From positions 1-64,000 of the forward strand of contig NZ_JBQHTM010000015.1 in the NCBI RefSeq assembly GCF_052065695.1: a stretch of DNA of 64,000 nt, given 5' to 3'. The notes under the pieces are model-generated. The model made no database searches, was not told the origin of the DNA, and was given only the letters and a program-made list of their open reading frames with translations. Source of the stretch: Intestinimonas sp052065695 (lineage in GTDB: Bacteria > Bacillota > Clostridia > Oscillospirales > Oscillospiraceae). Made by a program: the position numbers and the translations under genes. Shown piece by piece: positions 7,705 to 15,444 of this stretch. Position 1 is the stretch's first letter, and every line of letters starts with the position of its first letter.

Positions 7705-8235
7705 TCAGGAAATGGTATAGCTGCCCCGGACCATCACCGTGGCGTCGGCGGTGGCCTTTAGCCCTCTGCCGTCGGCAGTGACGAGGTAGAGGTGGTTGGG
7801 CTGGACGGCGCCGCCGGAGGCCAAGGTGGAACCATCCGTAGAGTCCACCAGGCCGGGAGCTGAGACCGCCACGCAGGTGGCGGAACCGTTGCGCAGCAGC
7901 ATCTCACAGCCGGTAGAGCCCAACAGCTGCTGTCCCGCCTTCACCGTCACCACGGAGAAGACGGAGGAGGAAGCGCTCCCGCCGGAGGAGCCCACGAGGG
8001 ACTCCACCTCCTGGGCATAGGTGTCGGCCACCCCATCCAGCTTGTCCACCAAAGCCTGCTCCCGGCTGTCCAGTTTGGAGTCCACCTGCTTGAGAATGGC
8101 AGGGGTGTTGACGTCATTGAGATAGCTCATGGTGACCAGAGGGTCGGTCTGGCTCCCCGCGGCGGCCCCCAGCAGCAGGGTGAGGACGCCCACGGAGAGG
8201 GCTGTGGTGAGAAGGGTCTTGCGGCGCGTTTTCAT
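7705..8235 (-). CDS. Secreted protein of unknown function
   Basis: The 176-residue product has an N-terminal signal sequence (KTRRK followed by a hydrophobic stretch to about residue 28, Ala-Gly-rich end). A helical segment (residues about 40-75) and a Ser/Gly-rich linker follow. The C-terminal domain of about 80 residues is beta-rich (VVTVKAGQQLLGSTGCEMLLRNG, ending VMVRGSYTIS). The start is ATG 8235 behind GGAGG. No named family was recognised. Seventeen bases separate it from csoR, so the two may be co-transcribed, but a metal role is not evident: it has only two cysteines and no His cluster. Confidence 0.75.
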   Translation of the reverse strand: MKTRRKTLLTTALSVGVLTLLLGAAAGSQTDPLVTMSYLNDVNTPAILKQVDSKLDSREQALVDKLDGVADTYAQEVESLVGSSGGSASSSVFSVVTVKAGQQLLGSTGCEMLLRNGSATCVAVSAPGLVDSTDGSTLASGGAVQPNHLYLVTADGRGLKATADATVMVRGSYTIS

Positions 8236-8251
8236 ATGTAACCTCCATAGC

Positions 8252-8295
8252 AAAAAAGAGGGACCGGCCGGACCGGCGTCCGACCGGCTGTCCCT
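8252..8295 (-). terminator. Intrinsic terminator after mazF
   Basis: A long imperfect GC-rich hairpin AGGGACAGCCGG.../...CCGGTCCCT is followed on the minus strand by CTTTTTTG. It ends the nnrDE-alr-mazF unit. Confidence 0.8.
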
Positions 8296-8660
8296 TATAC
8301 CAGTTCTTCCGGATGCAGGCCAAAGCTGACGGCAATGGCGGAGTCCACCCGGTGCATCAGCTTCTCATCCAGACAGCCCATCCGTTCCCGGAGCCGCCGT
8401 TTGTCCAGGGTCCGGATCTGCTCCAGCAGGATCACGGAATCCTTGGGCAGGCCGCAGCTCATGGCGGCCAGCTCGATGTGGGTGGGGAGCTTGGCCTTCC
8501 CCGTCTGAGACGTGATGGCGGCTGCGATGACCGTGGGGCTGTGGCGGTTGCCGGTGTTGTTCTGGATGATCAGCACCGGCCGGACACCCCCCTGCTCACT
8601 TCCCACCACAGGGCTCAGATCTGCGTAGAAAATATCGCCGCGTTTTACGCTGTTGTCCAC
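8295..8660 (-). CDS. mazF: Type II toxin MazF/EndoA (mRNA interferase)
   Basis: The 121-residue protein is collinear with Bacillus EndoA (NdoA): VKRGDIFYADLSPVVGSEQGGVRPVLIIQN at the start, HSPTVIAAAITSQ in the middle and LLEQIRTLDKRRL near the end. The family cleaves single-stranded RNA at short specific sequences. The start is GTG 8660. It lies downstream of alr as in Bacillus, but the 195 bases between alr and mazF hold no recognisable MazE/EndoAI antitoxin. The partner is missing, very divergent or elsewhere. Confidence 0.92.
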   Translation of the reverse strand: MDNSVKRGDIFYADLSPVVGSEQGGVRPVLIIQNNTGNRHSPTVIAAAITSQTGKAKLPTHIELAAMSCGLPKDSVILLEQIRTLDKRRLRERMGCLDEKLMHRVDSAIAVSFGLHPEELV

Positions 8661-8855
8661 GTATGCTCACACTCCGCTGGAAGATAGTGCGCAGTGTCAC
8701 CAAGGCCGAGGCCTATGTAACACCGACACTATGATTCTCCCACGGGGCGGCGGGAATTATACGCCAGGTCTCTAAAATCGAAGCGCGGCGGGCCCTCCCG
8801 CCGCCTGCCCGGCGGAACCTCCCCCTTCAGCATATGCCCGGCGGGGCGGGGCCGT

Positions 8856-9971
8856 TCAGCCTTCCAGGTAGATGCGGGGCACCCGGGGCGCCACGTCGCA
8901 GAGGAGCTCGTACTGGATGGTGCCCACCAGGTCAGCGCCGTTCTCCACCGGCACCTCGTCACCGTAGAGGGTCACCACATCGCCGGCCTCCGCCTCGGGC
9001 AGGTCGGTGACATCGGCCATGCACATGTCCATGCACACCCGGCCCACCAGAGGCACCCTCCGGCCCTTGATCTCTACCTCCAGCCGGTTGGAAAACAGGC
9101 GGAAAAAGCCATCCGCATAGCCCACGGGCAGCACGGCCAGGCGGCTGTCCCGTTTCAGGACATGGGTACATCCGTAGCTTACCGGCGTACCGGCGACCAG
9201 GCTGCGGACCGCCGCCACACGGGTCTTCAAGGTCATGACTGGCTCCAGGGGGCAGGTATACTCCATACCGGCGGCGGGATAGTGGCCGTAGAGGGCGATC
9301 CCGGGCCGAACCATATCCAAATGGGTACAGGGATAGTTTAACACAGCGGCGCTGGCGGCGCAATGGCGAATTGGAAAGGTCACGCCCTCCCGCTCCAGGT
9401 GTCCCAGCAGGTCCAGGAAGCGGGTGAACTGCTCCATGGTGTAGGCCTCGTCCCCGTCGGCGTTGGCAAAATGGGTGAAGATCCCCTCACACTCCAGGCC
9501 GGGCAGGCCGTACACACGGCGGATGTTCTCCTCCGCCCCCTGGCTCCACAAAAAGCCCAGCCGGGACATGCCGGTGTCCACCTTGATGTGGACCTTGGCC
9601 TTCCGGCCCGCCGCCACAGCCGCAGCCGAGAGGGCCTGGGCCAGCTCCAGATCCCCCACTGCCTGTGTGATGTCATGCTCCAGCAGGACACCGGCGTACT
9701 CCGCCGGCGTCACCCCCAGGATGAGGATGGGCAGCTTGATCCCGGCGTTCCGCAGCTCCAGGGCCTCGTCCAGGCAGGCCACGGCCAGGTAGTCCGCTCC
9801 CAGCTCCTCCAGCTTCTTGGCCACCGGCACGGCGCCGTGTCCGTAGGCGTTGGCCTTCACCACGCCCAGGAATTTGCAGCCCGGCGGCGTCAGCCCCCGG
9901 AGGGCGTGGTAGTTCCGGGCCAGCCGCCCCAAGTCGATCTCCGCCCAGGTCCTCTTCTGTGCATCGTCCAT
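8856..9971 (-). CDS. alr: Alanine racemase
   Basis: The 371-residue PLP enzyme interconverts L- and D-alanine for peptidoglycan. K39 in VVKANAYGHG is the PLP lysine. The tyrosine in VSYGCTHVL is the second catalytic residue of the C-terminal beta-barrel domain, and LPVGYADG is also conserved. Length is normal for the family. It sits in the widespread Firmicutes neighbourhood nnrDE-lipoprotein-alr-mazF, all on the minus strand with short gaps. Confidence 0.95.
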   Translation of the reverse strand: MDDAQKRTWAEIDLGRLARNYHALRGLTPPGCKFLGVVKANAYGHGAVPVAKKLEELGADYLAVACLDEALELRNAGIKLPILILGVTPAEYAGVLLEHDITQAVGDLELAQALSAAAVAAGRKAKVHIKVDTGMSRLGFLWSQGAEENIRRVYGLPGLECEGIFTHFANADGDEAYTMEQFTRFLDLLGHLEREGVTFPIRHCAASAAVLNYPCTHLDMVRPGIALYGHYPAAGMEYTCPLEPVMTLKTRVAAVRSLVAGTPVSYGCTHVLKRDSRLAVLPVGYADGFFRLFSNRLEVEIKGRRVPLVGRVCMDMCMADVTDLPEAEAGDVVTLYGDEVPVENGADLVGTIQYELLCDVAPRVPRIYLEG

Positions 9972-10006
9972 GATCTTTACGCCTCACTATATCTATATTT
10001 GGGTCT

Positions 10007-10615
10007 CTACGCACCTCCGCTCTGCGTTCTTTCAAACGTGGTGAAGGCACACTCGATGACCCGCTGACCGTCCACGGAGATCTCCCCCCGCAGCAAGTCA
10101 TGGGTATCCTTGTCAAACCAGAGGATGCACTCCGTCCCCTCCCCCGGCGTCCCCTCCGGGTCCCGACAGAGGAGCCGCAGGCAGTCCCGCTCCTCCAGAG
10201 TCTCGAAGCCGCTCTCGGCGATAAACCCCTCCGTGGCAGCCTTCATCAGAAAAACACCTGCCCCTACAGGGGAGAGCCCGCTCTCATCCAGTGGGCCCGT
10301 TTCTAGACTAACGCCGTCGTACTCCAGAAAAGTCTCTCCGGCGGTGATCCGGGCGGTGATCCCAGCCACCGTCTCCGGCGCAGTCACGGTGACGGTGGTG
10401 TCCCCCTCCCGCTGCCAGTCCAGCTCCATGGTATAGGCATACACGCGGCGCCCATAGTCCGCGCCCACCTCCATCTGTGCCGTCACCCGATCCAGGGCTA
10501 GGTACTCTCCCCGTATGTCCAGGGTCAGCTGGTCTACCTCATCTGTGGCCTGCCCACCGCACCCGGAGAGCACAAGGCACAGGGTCATCATCAGTGCGCA
10601 AGCCGCTCTACGCAC
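10007..10615 (-). CDS. Predicted lipoprotein, LolA-like fold
   Basis: The 202-residue product has a lipoprotein signal with lipobox LSGC (Cys about residue 19). The beta-rich remainder resembles the LolA/LppX-like lipoproteins often found between nnr and alr in Clostridia, with alternating segments such as EYLALDRVTAQMEV, GITARITAGETFLEY and GEISVDGQRVIECAF. The start is GTG 10615 behind AGGAGG. It is probably anchored on the outer face of the membrane. The ligand is unknown. Confidence 0.8.
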   Translation of the reverse strand: MRRAACALMMTLCLVLSGCGGQATDEVDQLTLDIRGEYLALDRVTAQMEVGADYGRRVYAYTMELDWQREGDTTVTVTAPETVAGITARITAGETFLEYDGVSLETGPLDESGLSPVGAGVFLMKAATEGFIAESGFETLEERDCLRLLCRDPEGTPGEGTECILWFDKDTHDLLRGEISVDGQRVIECAFTTFERTQSGGA

Positions 10616-10645
10616 AGCTCCGCCTCCTGTCCTGGTTTTCGGTGC

Positions 10646-12181
10646 TCAGCTGTTCCTTGTGATGCCCATGAGCACCAGAGGCAGCCGGTCGATCATGTCG
10701 CCGGGGGTCATGCCGTACTCCCCCAGCTCCCCGGCACACAGATCGCCCGCCATGCCGTGGAGGCACACCGCCATGGGCACCGCCACCCGAGGTGGGAATC
10801 CCTGACCCAACAGAGAGAGGATCATGCCGCTGAGTACATCGCCGCTCCCCCCCTTGGCCATACCGGGGTTGCCGGTGGTGTTCACATAGGCCTCTCCATC
10901 GGGGAAGGCGGTAATGGTGCGGTGGCCCTTGAGCACCAGTACGCAGCCGTGCTCGGCGGCAAAGGCCCGGGCCGCCGAAAGCCGGTCCCCAGTGGAGAGA
11001 TCGCCGCCCAGCCGGGCAAACTCGCCGTCGTGGGGGGTGAGCACCGTACACTCCCCTTGACGGACATCCAATCCATCTATATGCCCGGCCAAGGCGTTTA
11101 TGCCGTCGGCGTCCAGCACCACAGGCAGCCGGACCGTCTTCAGCAGATGCCGCACCACCGAGCCCACACTGTTGCCCCGGCCCAAGCCGGGACCAATGAG
11201 GCACACCCCGCAGGGCTCCAACCGCCGCAGCACTTCTTCCGCCGCCTCCAGAGAGAGCATACCGTCCTTGGAGGCGGGGAGCGGGTGGGGCATGGCTTCA
11301 TCCAGCTTCTGGGCGGCAATGGGCCACACCGGGCCCGGCACTCCCAAGGATACCTGGCCGGCCCCACACCGCACCGCCGCCCGGGCAGCCAGGATAGGAG
11401 CACCGCTGTACCCCACACTACCCGCAAGGATATATACTTTACCATAGTTTCCCTTATGGGAATCCCGGTCTCTTCTGGGCAGGTGAAGCTCCCGGGGAAA
11501 GACAGCATGGAGATGACTCTCCACCTTCCGGACAAGGTCATCGGGGATACCGATGTCGGCCACGGTGAGCTGACCGGCCATGGCACCCCCCTCCCCCAGA
11601 AGATTGCCCACCTTGGGCAGTGTGAAGGTAACGGTCTCTGCCGCCTCTACCGCGCAGCCCAACACCCGACCGGTATCTGCCTCCACACCGCTGGCGATGT
11701 CCACCGCCACCACCGGTACCGAGCAGGTGTTCATCATCTGTACGGCGGTATAGGCATCTCCCCGCAGCTCCGTATTGAGACCAATGCCGAAGAGGGCATC
11801 CACCATCAGATCACAGTCCAGACACCAGGCCGCAAAGGCGGGATCAGCTGTAAAGTCCTCTAACTTTCCACCTGCTGCCTCCAAATGTGCTTCCATCTCC
11901 CGGCAGTCGGGCGTCATCTTGTCCCGGCGGCCCACCAGGAAGCAGCGGACCTCCACGCCGGCCTCCATCAGCTGCCGGGCGGCGGCCACACCGTCGCCGC
12001 CGTTATTGCCGGCGCCGCAGAAAACGGCCACCCTTCTTTTCTCCTTCCCCGCCATCCGCTCCAGACAGCGCTCCACCACTGCGGCGGCGGCCCGCTCCAT
12101 GAGCTGTAAAGAGGGAATCCCCCGCTCCCGGATGGCGGATCGGTCCAGTCCCCGCATCTGCTCCGATGTGGCGATCTTCAT
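10646..12181 (-). CDS. nnr: Bifunctional NAD(P)H-hydrate epimerase/dehydratase
   Basis: The 511-residue protein fuses two repair enzymes. Residues about 1-215 are the YjeF-type epimerase (FCGAGNNGGDGVAAAR, then DALFGIGL). Residues about 225-511 are the ADP/ATP-dependent dehydratase (AGSVGYSGAP, then NPGMAKGGSGDVLSG with the catalytic Asp). Together they restore NAD(P)H from its hydrated, damaged form. A strong AGGAGG precedes ATG 12181. It is the first gene of the alr-mazF unit; acpS, often next to it in related genomes, is absent. Confidence 0.95.
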   Translation of the reverse strand: MKIATSEQMRGLDRSAIRERGIPSLQLMERAAAAVVERCLERMAGKEKRRVAVFCGAGNNGGDGVAAARQLMEAGVEVRCFLVGRRDKMTPDCREMEAHLEAAGGKLEDFTADPAFAAWCLDCDLMVDALFGIGLNTELRGDAYTAVQMMNTCSVPVVAVDIASGVEADTGRVLGCAVEAAETVTFTLPKVGNLLGEGGAMAGQLTVADIGIPDDLVRKVESHLHAVFPRELHLPRRDRDSHKGNYGKVYILAGSVGYSGAPILAARAAVRCGAGQVSLGVPGPVWPIAAQKLDEAMPHPLPASKDGMLSLEAAEEVLRRLEPCGVCLIGPGLGRGNSVGSVVRHLLKTVRLPVVLDADGINALAGHIDGLDVRQGECTVLTPHDGEFARLGGDLSTGDRLSAARAFAAEHGCVLVLKGHRTITAFPDGEAYVNTTGNPGMAKGGSGDVLSGMILSLLGQGFPPRVAVPMAVCLHGMAGDLCAGELGEYGMTPGDMIDRLPLVLMGITRNS

Positions 12182-12194
12182 AAATCAATTCCTC

Positions 12195-13583
12195 CTACAA
12201 ATTCTCAAACGCAGCCTGTTCCTCCTCCATTACCGCCCGGCAGGGGGTAAAGTCCACTCTTCGGTACAGGAAGGCTCCAAGGAACAGGATAATAAAATTA
12301 CTCAGCACCATGGCGTACCAGACGCCGGTGCTGCCCACGGCGGTAAAATGCTTGAAAAACATAATGAGGGGGAGCCGCACCAGCCATAGCCGGGCAGTGG
12401 ACATCCAGAATGCGTAGATGGTCTTGCCGGAGCCGTTGAATACCCCAAGATAATTCTGGAAGAGAGACATAAGGGGCTGGGTGAGAAGCACCCAGAATAT
12501 GTACTCCACGGCGGCGATGCGGGTAGCGCCATCATTGCTGAGGAGCCCCACCAGCTCCACCCGGAAGGGCAGCAGGATCAGACTCCCCACCACTGCAATG
12601 ACAAAACCGATGTTCCGGCTCACCCGGTAGGCCTGCCGGGCCCGGGCCCCGTTGCCGGCGCCGATGTTCTGGCCCACGTAGGCCGCCAGCACCGAGCCCA
12701 GGGCCAGCACCGGCATGAGCAGGATGTTGGAGATCTTGTTGCCGATGCTGAAGGCCGCCGTCACCGCCTCGCCGTAGCTGAGGATGACGGTCTGGAGCAC
12801 CAGGAAGCCCAAGGAGCTCAGCGCCTGACTGAAGGCCGCCGGGGCGGCGATGCGGGTCAAACGGAAGAGGATGGGCCAGGAGAGGGTGATGCGGCCCCAC
12901 TCCAGATGGAGGGCCTGCCTCTTGGAAAAGAGGAGGAAGAGGCACACCGGTGCCACGGCCACGTTGCCCAGCACCGTGGCCAGCCCTGCACCGAAGACCC
13001 CCATACCCAGGCCCTGAACAAAGGCTCCGGTGAGCACGATGTTGAGCAGTACGGCACTCACTGACAAGACCACTGGGGTCACTGTATCCCCCTGGGCCTG
13101 CCGCACCGCCTGAAAGGCGGCGAAGATGAAAGTGAAGACCAGCTCAAAGGAGCGCACCCGCAGGTAGGAGACACTGCATGTAAATACATCGCCGACGGCG
13201 CCGGTAAAGGTCATGACCCAGGGGGACACCAGATAGAGGAGGGCATTGAGCACCACGCCGAAGAGGACGGCCACCGCCAGCAGGACCCCGGCGTTCTCCC
13301 GGGCCTCCTCCCGGCGTCCCGCCCCCAAAAGTTGACTCACCACCGCCACACCAGCCACCCCGAAGCCCACCTGAAAGGCAGCAAAGATATTGATGAGAGG
13401 CCAGGAGATAAACACCCCCGCCTGGGCGGCCACGGAGTTGGCGGTCTGGCCGATGAAGAAGGTGTCCACCAGCTCGTTGAAGGCCTTCATGAAGTTGGCG
13501 CCGAACACGGGCAGGGCCAGGGTGAGGAAGGCCTTATAAAGGTTGGGCTCATAGAGCAGCAACGCCCGCCGGTCCTGTTTCAC
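12195..13583 (-). CDS. MATE-family efflux transporter
   Basis: The 462-residue protein has about twelve membrane helices in two homologous halves. Typical MATE segments include LALPVFGANFMKAFNELVDTFF near the N-terminus and AYVGQNIGAGN in the second half. It exports cationic drugs or metabolites using Na+ or H+ gradients; the substrate cannot be predicted. The start is GTG 13583 behind GAGGAGG; the longer upstream frame overlaps the promoter. It ends 13 bases before nnr, so read-through into nnr is possible. Confidence 0.92.
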   Translation of the reverse strand: MKQDRRALLLYEPNLYKAFLTLALPVFGANFMKAFNELVDTFFIGQTANSVAAQAGVFISWPLINIFAAFQVGFGVAGVAVVSQLLGAGRREEARENAGVLLAVAVLFGVVLNALLYLVSPWVMTFTGAVGDVFTCSVSYLRVRSFELVFTFIFAAFQAVRQAQGDTVTPVVLSVSAVLLNIVLTGAFVQGLGMGVFGAGLATVLGNVAVAPVCLFLLFSKRQALHLEWGRITLSWPILFRLTRIAAPAAFSQALSSLGFLVLQTVILSYGEAVTAAFSIGNKISNILLMPVLALGSVLAAYVGQNIGAGNGARARQAYRVSRNIGFVIAVVGSLILLPFRVELVGLLSNDGATRIAAVEYIFWVLLTQPLMSLFQNYLGVFNGSGKTIYAFWMSTARLWLVRLPLIMFFKHFTAVGSTGVWYAMVLSNFIILFLGAFLYRRVDFTPCRAVMEEEQAAFENL

Positions 13584-13620
13584 GCTCCCGCCTCCTCTCT
13601 TTTGCGCTGAACTGTCCCCC

Positions 13621-13649
13621 ATTATAGTCCCTGAATGGTAGTGAGTCAA
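13621..13649 (-). promoter_or_regulatory. MATE transporter promoter
   Basis: On the minus strand TTGACT (13644-13649) and TATAAT (13621-13626) have a 17-base spacer. Confidence 0.75.
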
Positions 13650-13656
13650 TTTTATC

Positions 13657-13685
13657 TTGCAATTTTCCCATTTATGTGATATAAA
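13657..13685 (+). promoter_or_regulatory. pheST operon promoter
   Basis: TTGCAA (13657-13662) and TATAAA (13680-13685) are 17 bases apart, back-to-back with the MATE promoter. Confidence 0.75.
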
Positions 13686-13691
13686 GTACAT

Positions 13692-13930
13692 TTGTAAATG
13701 CGTAGAAGGGGAAAATAGTGCGAAACCGCCGCCAAGAGAGGTCTGGTCACCGGCTGAGAGCCAGACCGTGGACGCCGTGCTTGGTTCGCCCCGGAGCGGC
13801 CTTGGAGACAGGGACGGCCCCGCCCGCCGTTACCCGGGCGAGAGTGCCCGCGTGCTGTGCGCGGGAATACGGGTGGTACCGCGGAAGGCTGGCCTTTCGT
13901 CCCAAATTGATGGGACGGAAGGCTTTTTTG
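13692..13930 (+). promoter_or_regulatory. T-box riboswitch controlling the pheST operon
   Basis: The leader contains a structured stem I region, the conserved T-box GGGTGGTACCGCGG (13871-13884) and a terminator stem GGCCTTTCGTCCC/GGGACGGAAGGC followed by TTTTTT (13891-13929). A TTC triplet in GGTTCGCC (about 13793) is a candidate Phe specifier. Uncharged tRNA-Phe should stabilise the antiterminator and turn on the downstream genes. Confidence 0.93.
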
Positions 13931-13952
13931 TCGTCCAAATCAGGAGGCAGCC

Positions 13953-14312
13953 ATGGAAAATCCGGATTTCTGGTCCGCGCTGGACGAGCTGATCCACCGG
14001 TCCCGGCTGGTCATCGACCGCCCCCGGGGGTCCGCCCATCCCCGCTTCCCCGCGCTTATCTACCCTCTGGACTACGGCTATCTGGCACAGACCTCCTCCA
14101 TGGACGGCGAGGGCGTGGATGTCTGGCTGGGCTCCGACCCCGCCCAGACTCTGAATGCCGTCATCTGTACCGTGGACCTGGAAAAGCGCGACAGCGAAGT
14201 AAAACTCCTTCTGGGCTGTACCCGGGGGGAAATCCAGCTGGTCCTGGATTTTCACAATCGCAGTCCATCTATGAAGGGCCTGCTCATCCCCAGGCCCGAC
14301 TCCACGCGATAA
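13953..14312 (+). CDS. Small inorganic pyrophosphatase-like protein
   Basis: The 119-residue protein contains family-I pyrophosphatase-like segments: RPRGSAHPRFP, IYPLDYGYL and DGEGVDVWLGS. It is shorter than classical enzymes (about 170 residues) and lacks part of the C-terminal fold. If active, it would hydrolyse the PPi released by aminoacylation, which fits its place between the Phe T-box and pheS. AGGAGG precedes ATG 13953. It is 27 bases upstream of pheS. Confidence 0.75.
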   Translation: MENPDFWSALDELIHRSRLVIDRPRGSAHPRFPALIYPLDYGYLAQTSSMDGEGVDVWLGSDPAQTLNAVICTVDLEKRDSEVKLLLGCTRGEIQLVLDFHNRSPSMKGLLIPRPDSTR

Positions 14313-14339
14313 TCAACATCCGAAAGGAAGAAAGCACCG

Positions 14340-15365
14340 ATGAAAGAACAACTGGCAAACATCCGCGCCCAGGCCCTGGCCGCCTTCGAGGCCGCCAACG
14401 ACTCCGCCGCCCTGGACGCCCTCCGGGTCCAGTACCTGGGCAAGAAGGGTGAGCTCACCGCCGTTCTGAAGCAGATGGGCAAGCTCTCCGCAGAGGAGCG
14501 ACCCGCCATGGGTCAGTTGGCCAACGAGGTCCGGGCCGCTCTGGAGAAGGCCCTGGAGCACCGGGGCAAGGAGCTGGAGGCCAAGGCCCTGGAGGACCGC
14601 CTGGCCGCCGAGGCTTTGGACGTGACCATCCCCGGCAAGCCCTACAAGGCCGGTCACCGTCACCCCATGTATATCGCCCTGGATGAGATCAAGGACATCT
14701 TTATCGGCATGGGCTTCACCGTGCTGGACGGCCCCGAGGTAGAGCTGGCCAAGTACAACTTTGACCGTCTCAACGCCGAGGAGGGCCACCCCTCCCGGGA
14801 TTGGTCCGACACCTTCTACTTTGACGAGGACTCCCGGGTGATGCTCCGCTCCCAGACCTCCCCCATGCAGGTCCGGGCCATGGACACCATGGAGCTGCCC
14901 ATCCGTATCATCGCCCCCGGCCGGGTGTACCGGAAGGACGAGGTGGATGCCACCCACTCCCCCATGTTCCACCAGGTGGAGGGCATGGTCATCGACAAGG
15001 GCGTCACCATGGCCGATCTGAAGGGCACCCTCAACACCGTGGTAGAGAAGCTCTACGGCAAGGGCACCAAGACCCGTTTCCGCCCCCACCACTTCCCCTT
15101 CACCGAGCCCTCCTGCGAGATGGACGTGCAGTGCCACAAGTGCGGCGGCGTGGGCTGCCCCACCTGCAAGGGTGAGGGCTGGATCGAGCTCCTCGGCGCC
15201 GGTATGATCCACCCCCGGGTGCTGGAGATGGCCGGCATCGACACCAATGTCTACTCCGGCTGGGCCTTCGGCATCGGCCTAGAGCGGACCGCCATGCGGC
15301 GCTTCAAAATTGCCGACCTGCGCCTCATTTTCGAAAATGATGTGCGCTTCCTGGAGCAGTTCTAA
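14340..15365 (+). CDS. pheS: Phenylalanyl-tRNA synthetase alpha subunit
   Basis: The 341-residue catalytic subunit has an N-terminal coiled-coil (residues about 1-85). The class II core includes GHRHPMYIALDEIKDIF, the motif 2 region RTQTSP-like (LRSQTSPMQVRAM) and the motif 3 region GIGLERTAMRRF near the end. A CxxC pair (CHKCGGVGCPTC) is typical of PheS insertions. With PheT it attaches Phe to tRNA-Phe. AAAGGAAG precedes ATG 14340. Confidence 0.97.
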   Translation: MKEQLANIRAQALAAFEAANDSAALDALRVQYLGKKGELTAVLKQMGKLSAEERPAMGQLANEVRAALEKALEHRGKELEAKALEDRLAAEALDVTIPGKPYKAGHRHPMYIALDEIKDIFIGMGFTVLDGPEVELAKYNFDRLNAEEGHPSRDWSDTFYFDEDSRVMLRSQTSPMQVRAMDTMELPIRIIAPGRVYRKDEVDATHSPMFHQVEGMVIDKGVTMADLKGTLNTVVEKLYGKGTKTRFRPHHFPFTEPSCEMDVQCHKCGGVGCPTCKGEGWIELLGAGMIHPRVLEMAGIDTNVYSGWAFGIGLERTAMRRFKIADLRLIFENDVRFLEQF

Positions 15366-15444
15366 GGCACTGAACCATGTCTGCGAACCGGGCGGCCCCA
15401 GGCCGTCCCTACAAAATCAATAAGCAATAAGGGAGTTTTCATAT

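Noticed and set aside
8729..8962. 77-codon minus-strand frame between alr and mazF as a possible MazE
   Set aside because: It mostly overlaps alr in another frame, is Arg/Pro-rich and has no antitoxin-like fold or ribosome site.
15390..15409. Palindrome GGGCGGCC/GGCCGTCCC between pheS and pheT
   Set aside because: May be a dispersed intergenic repeat, but only one copy is seen in this window and it lacks a T tract, so no class can be assigned.
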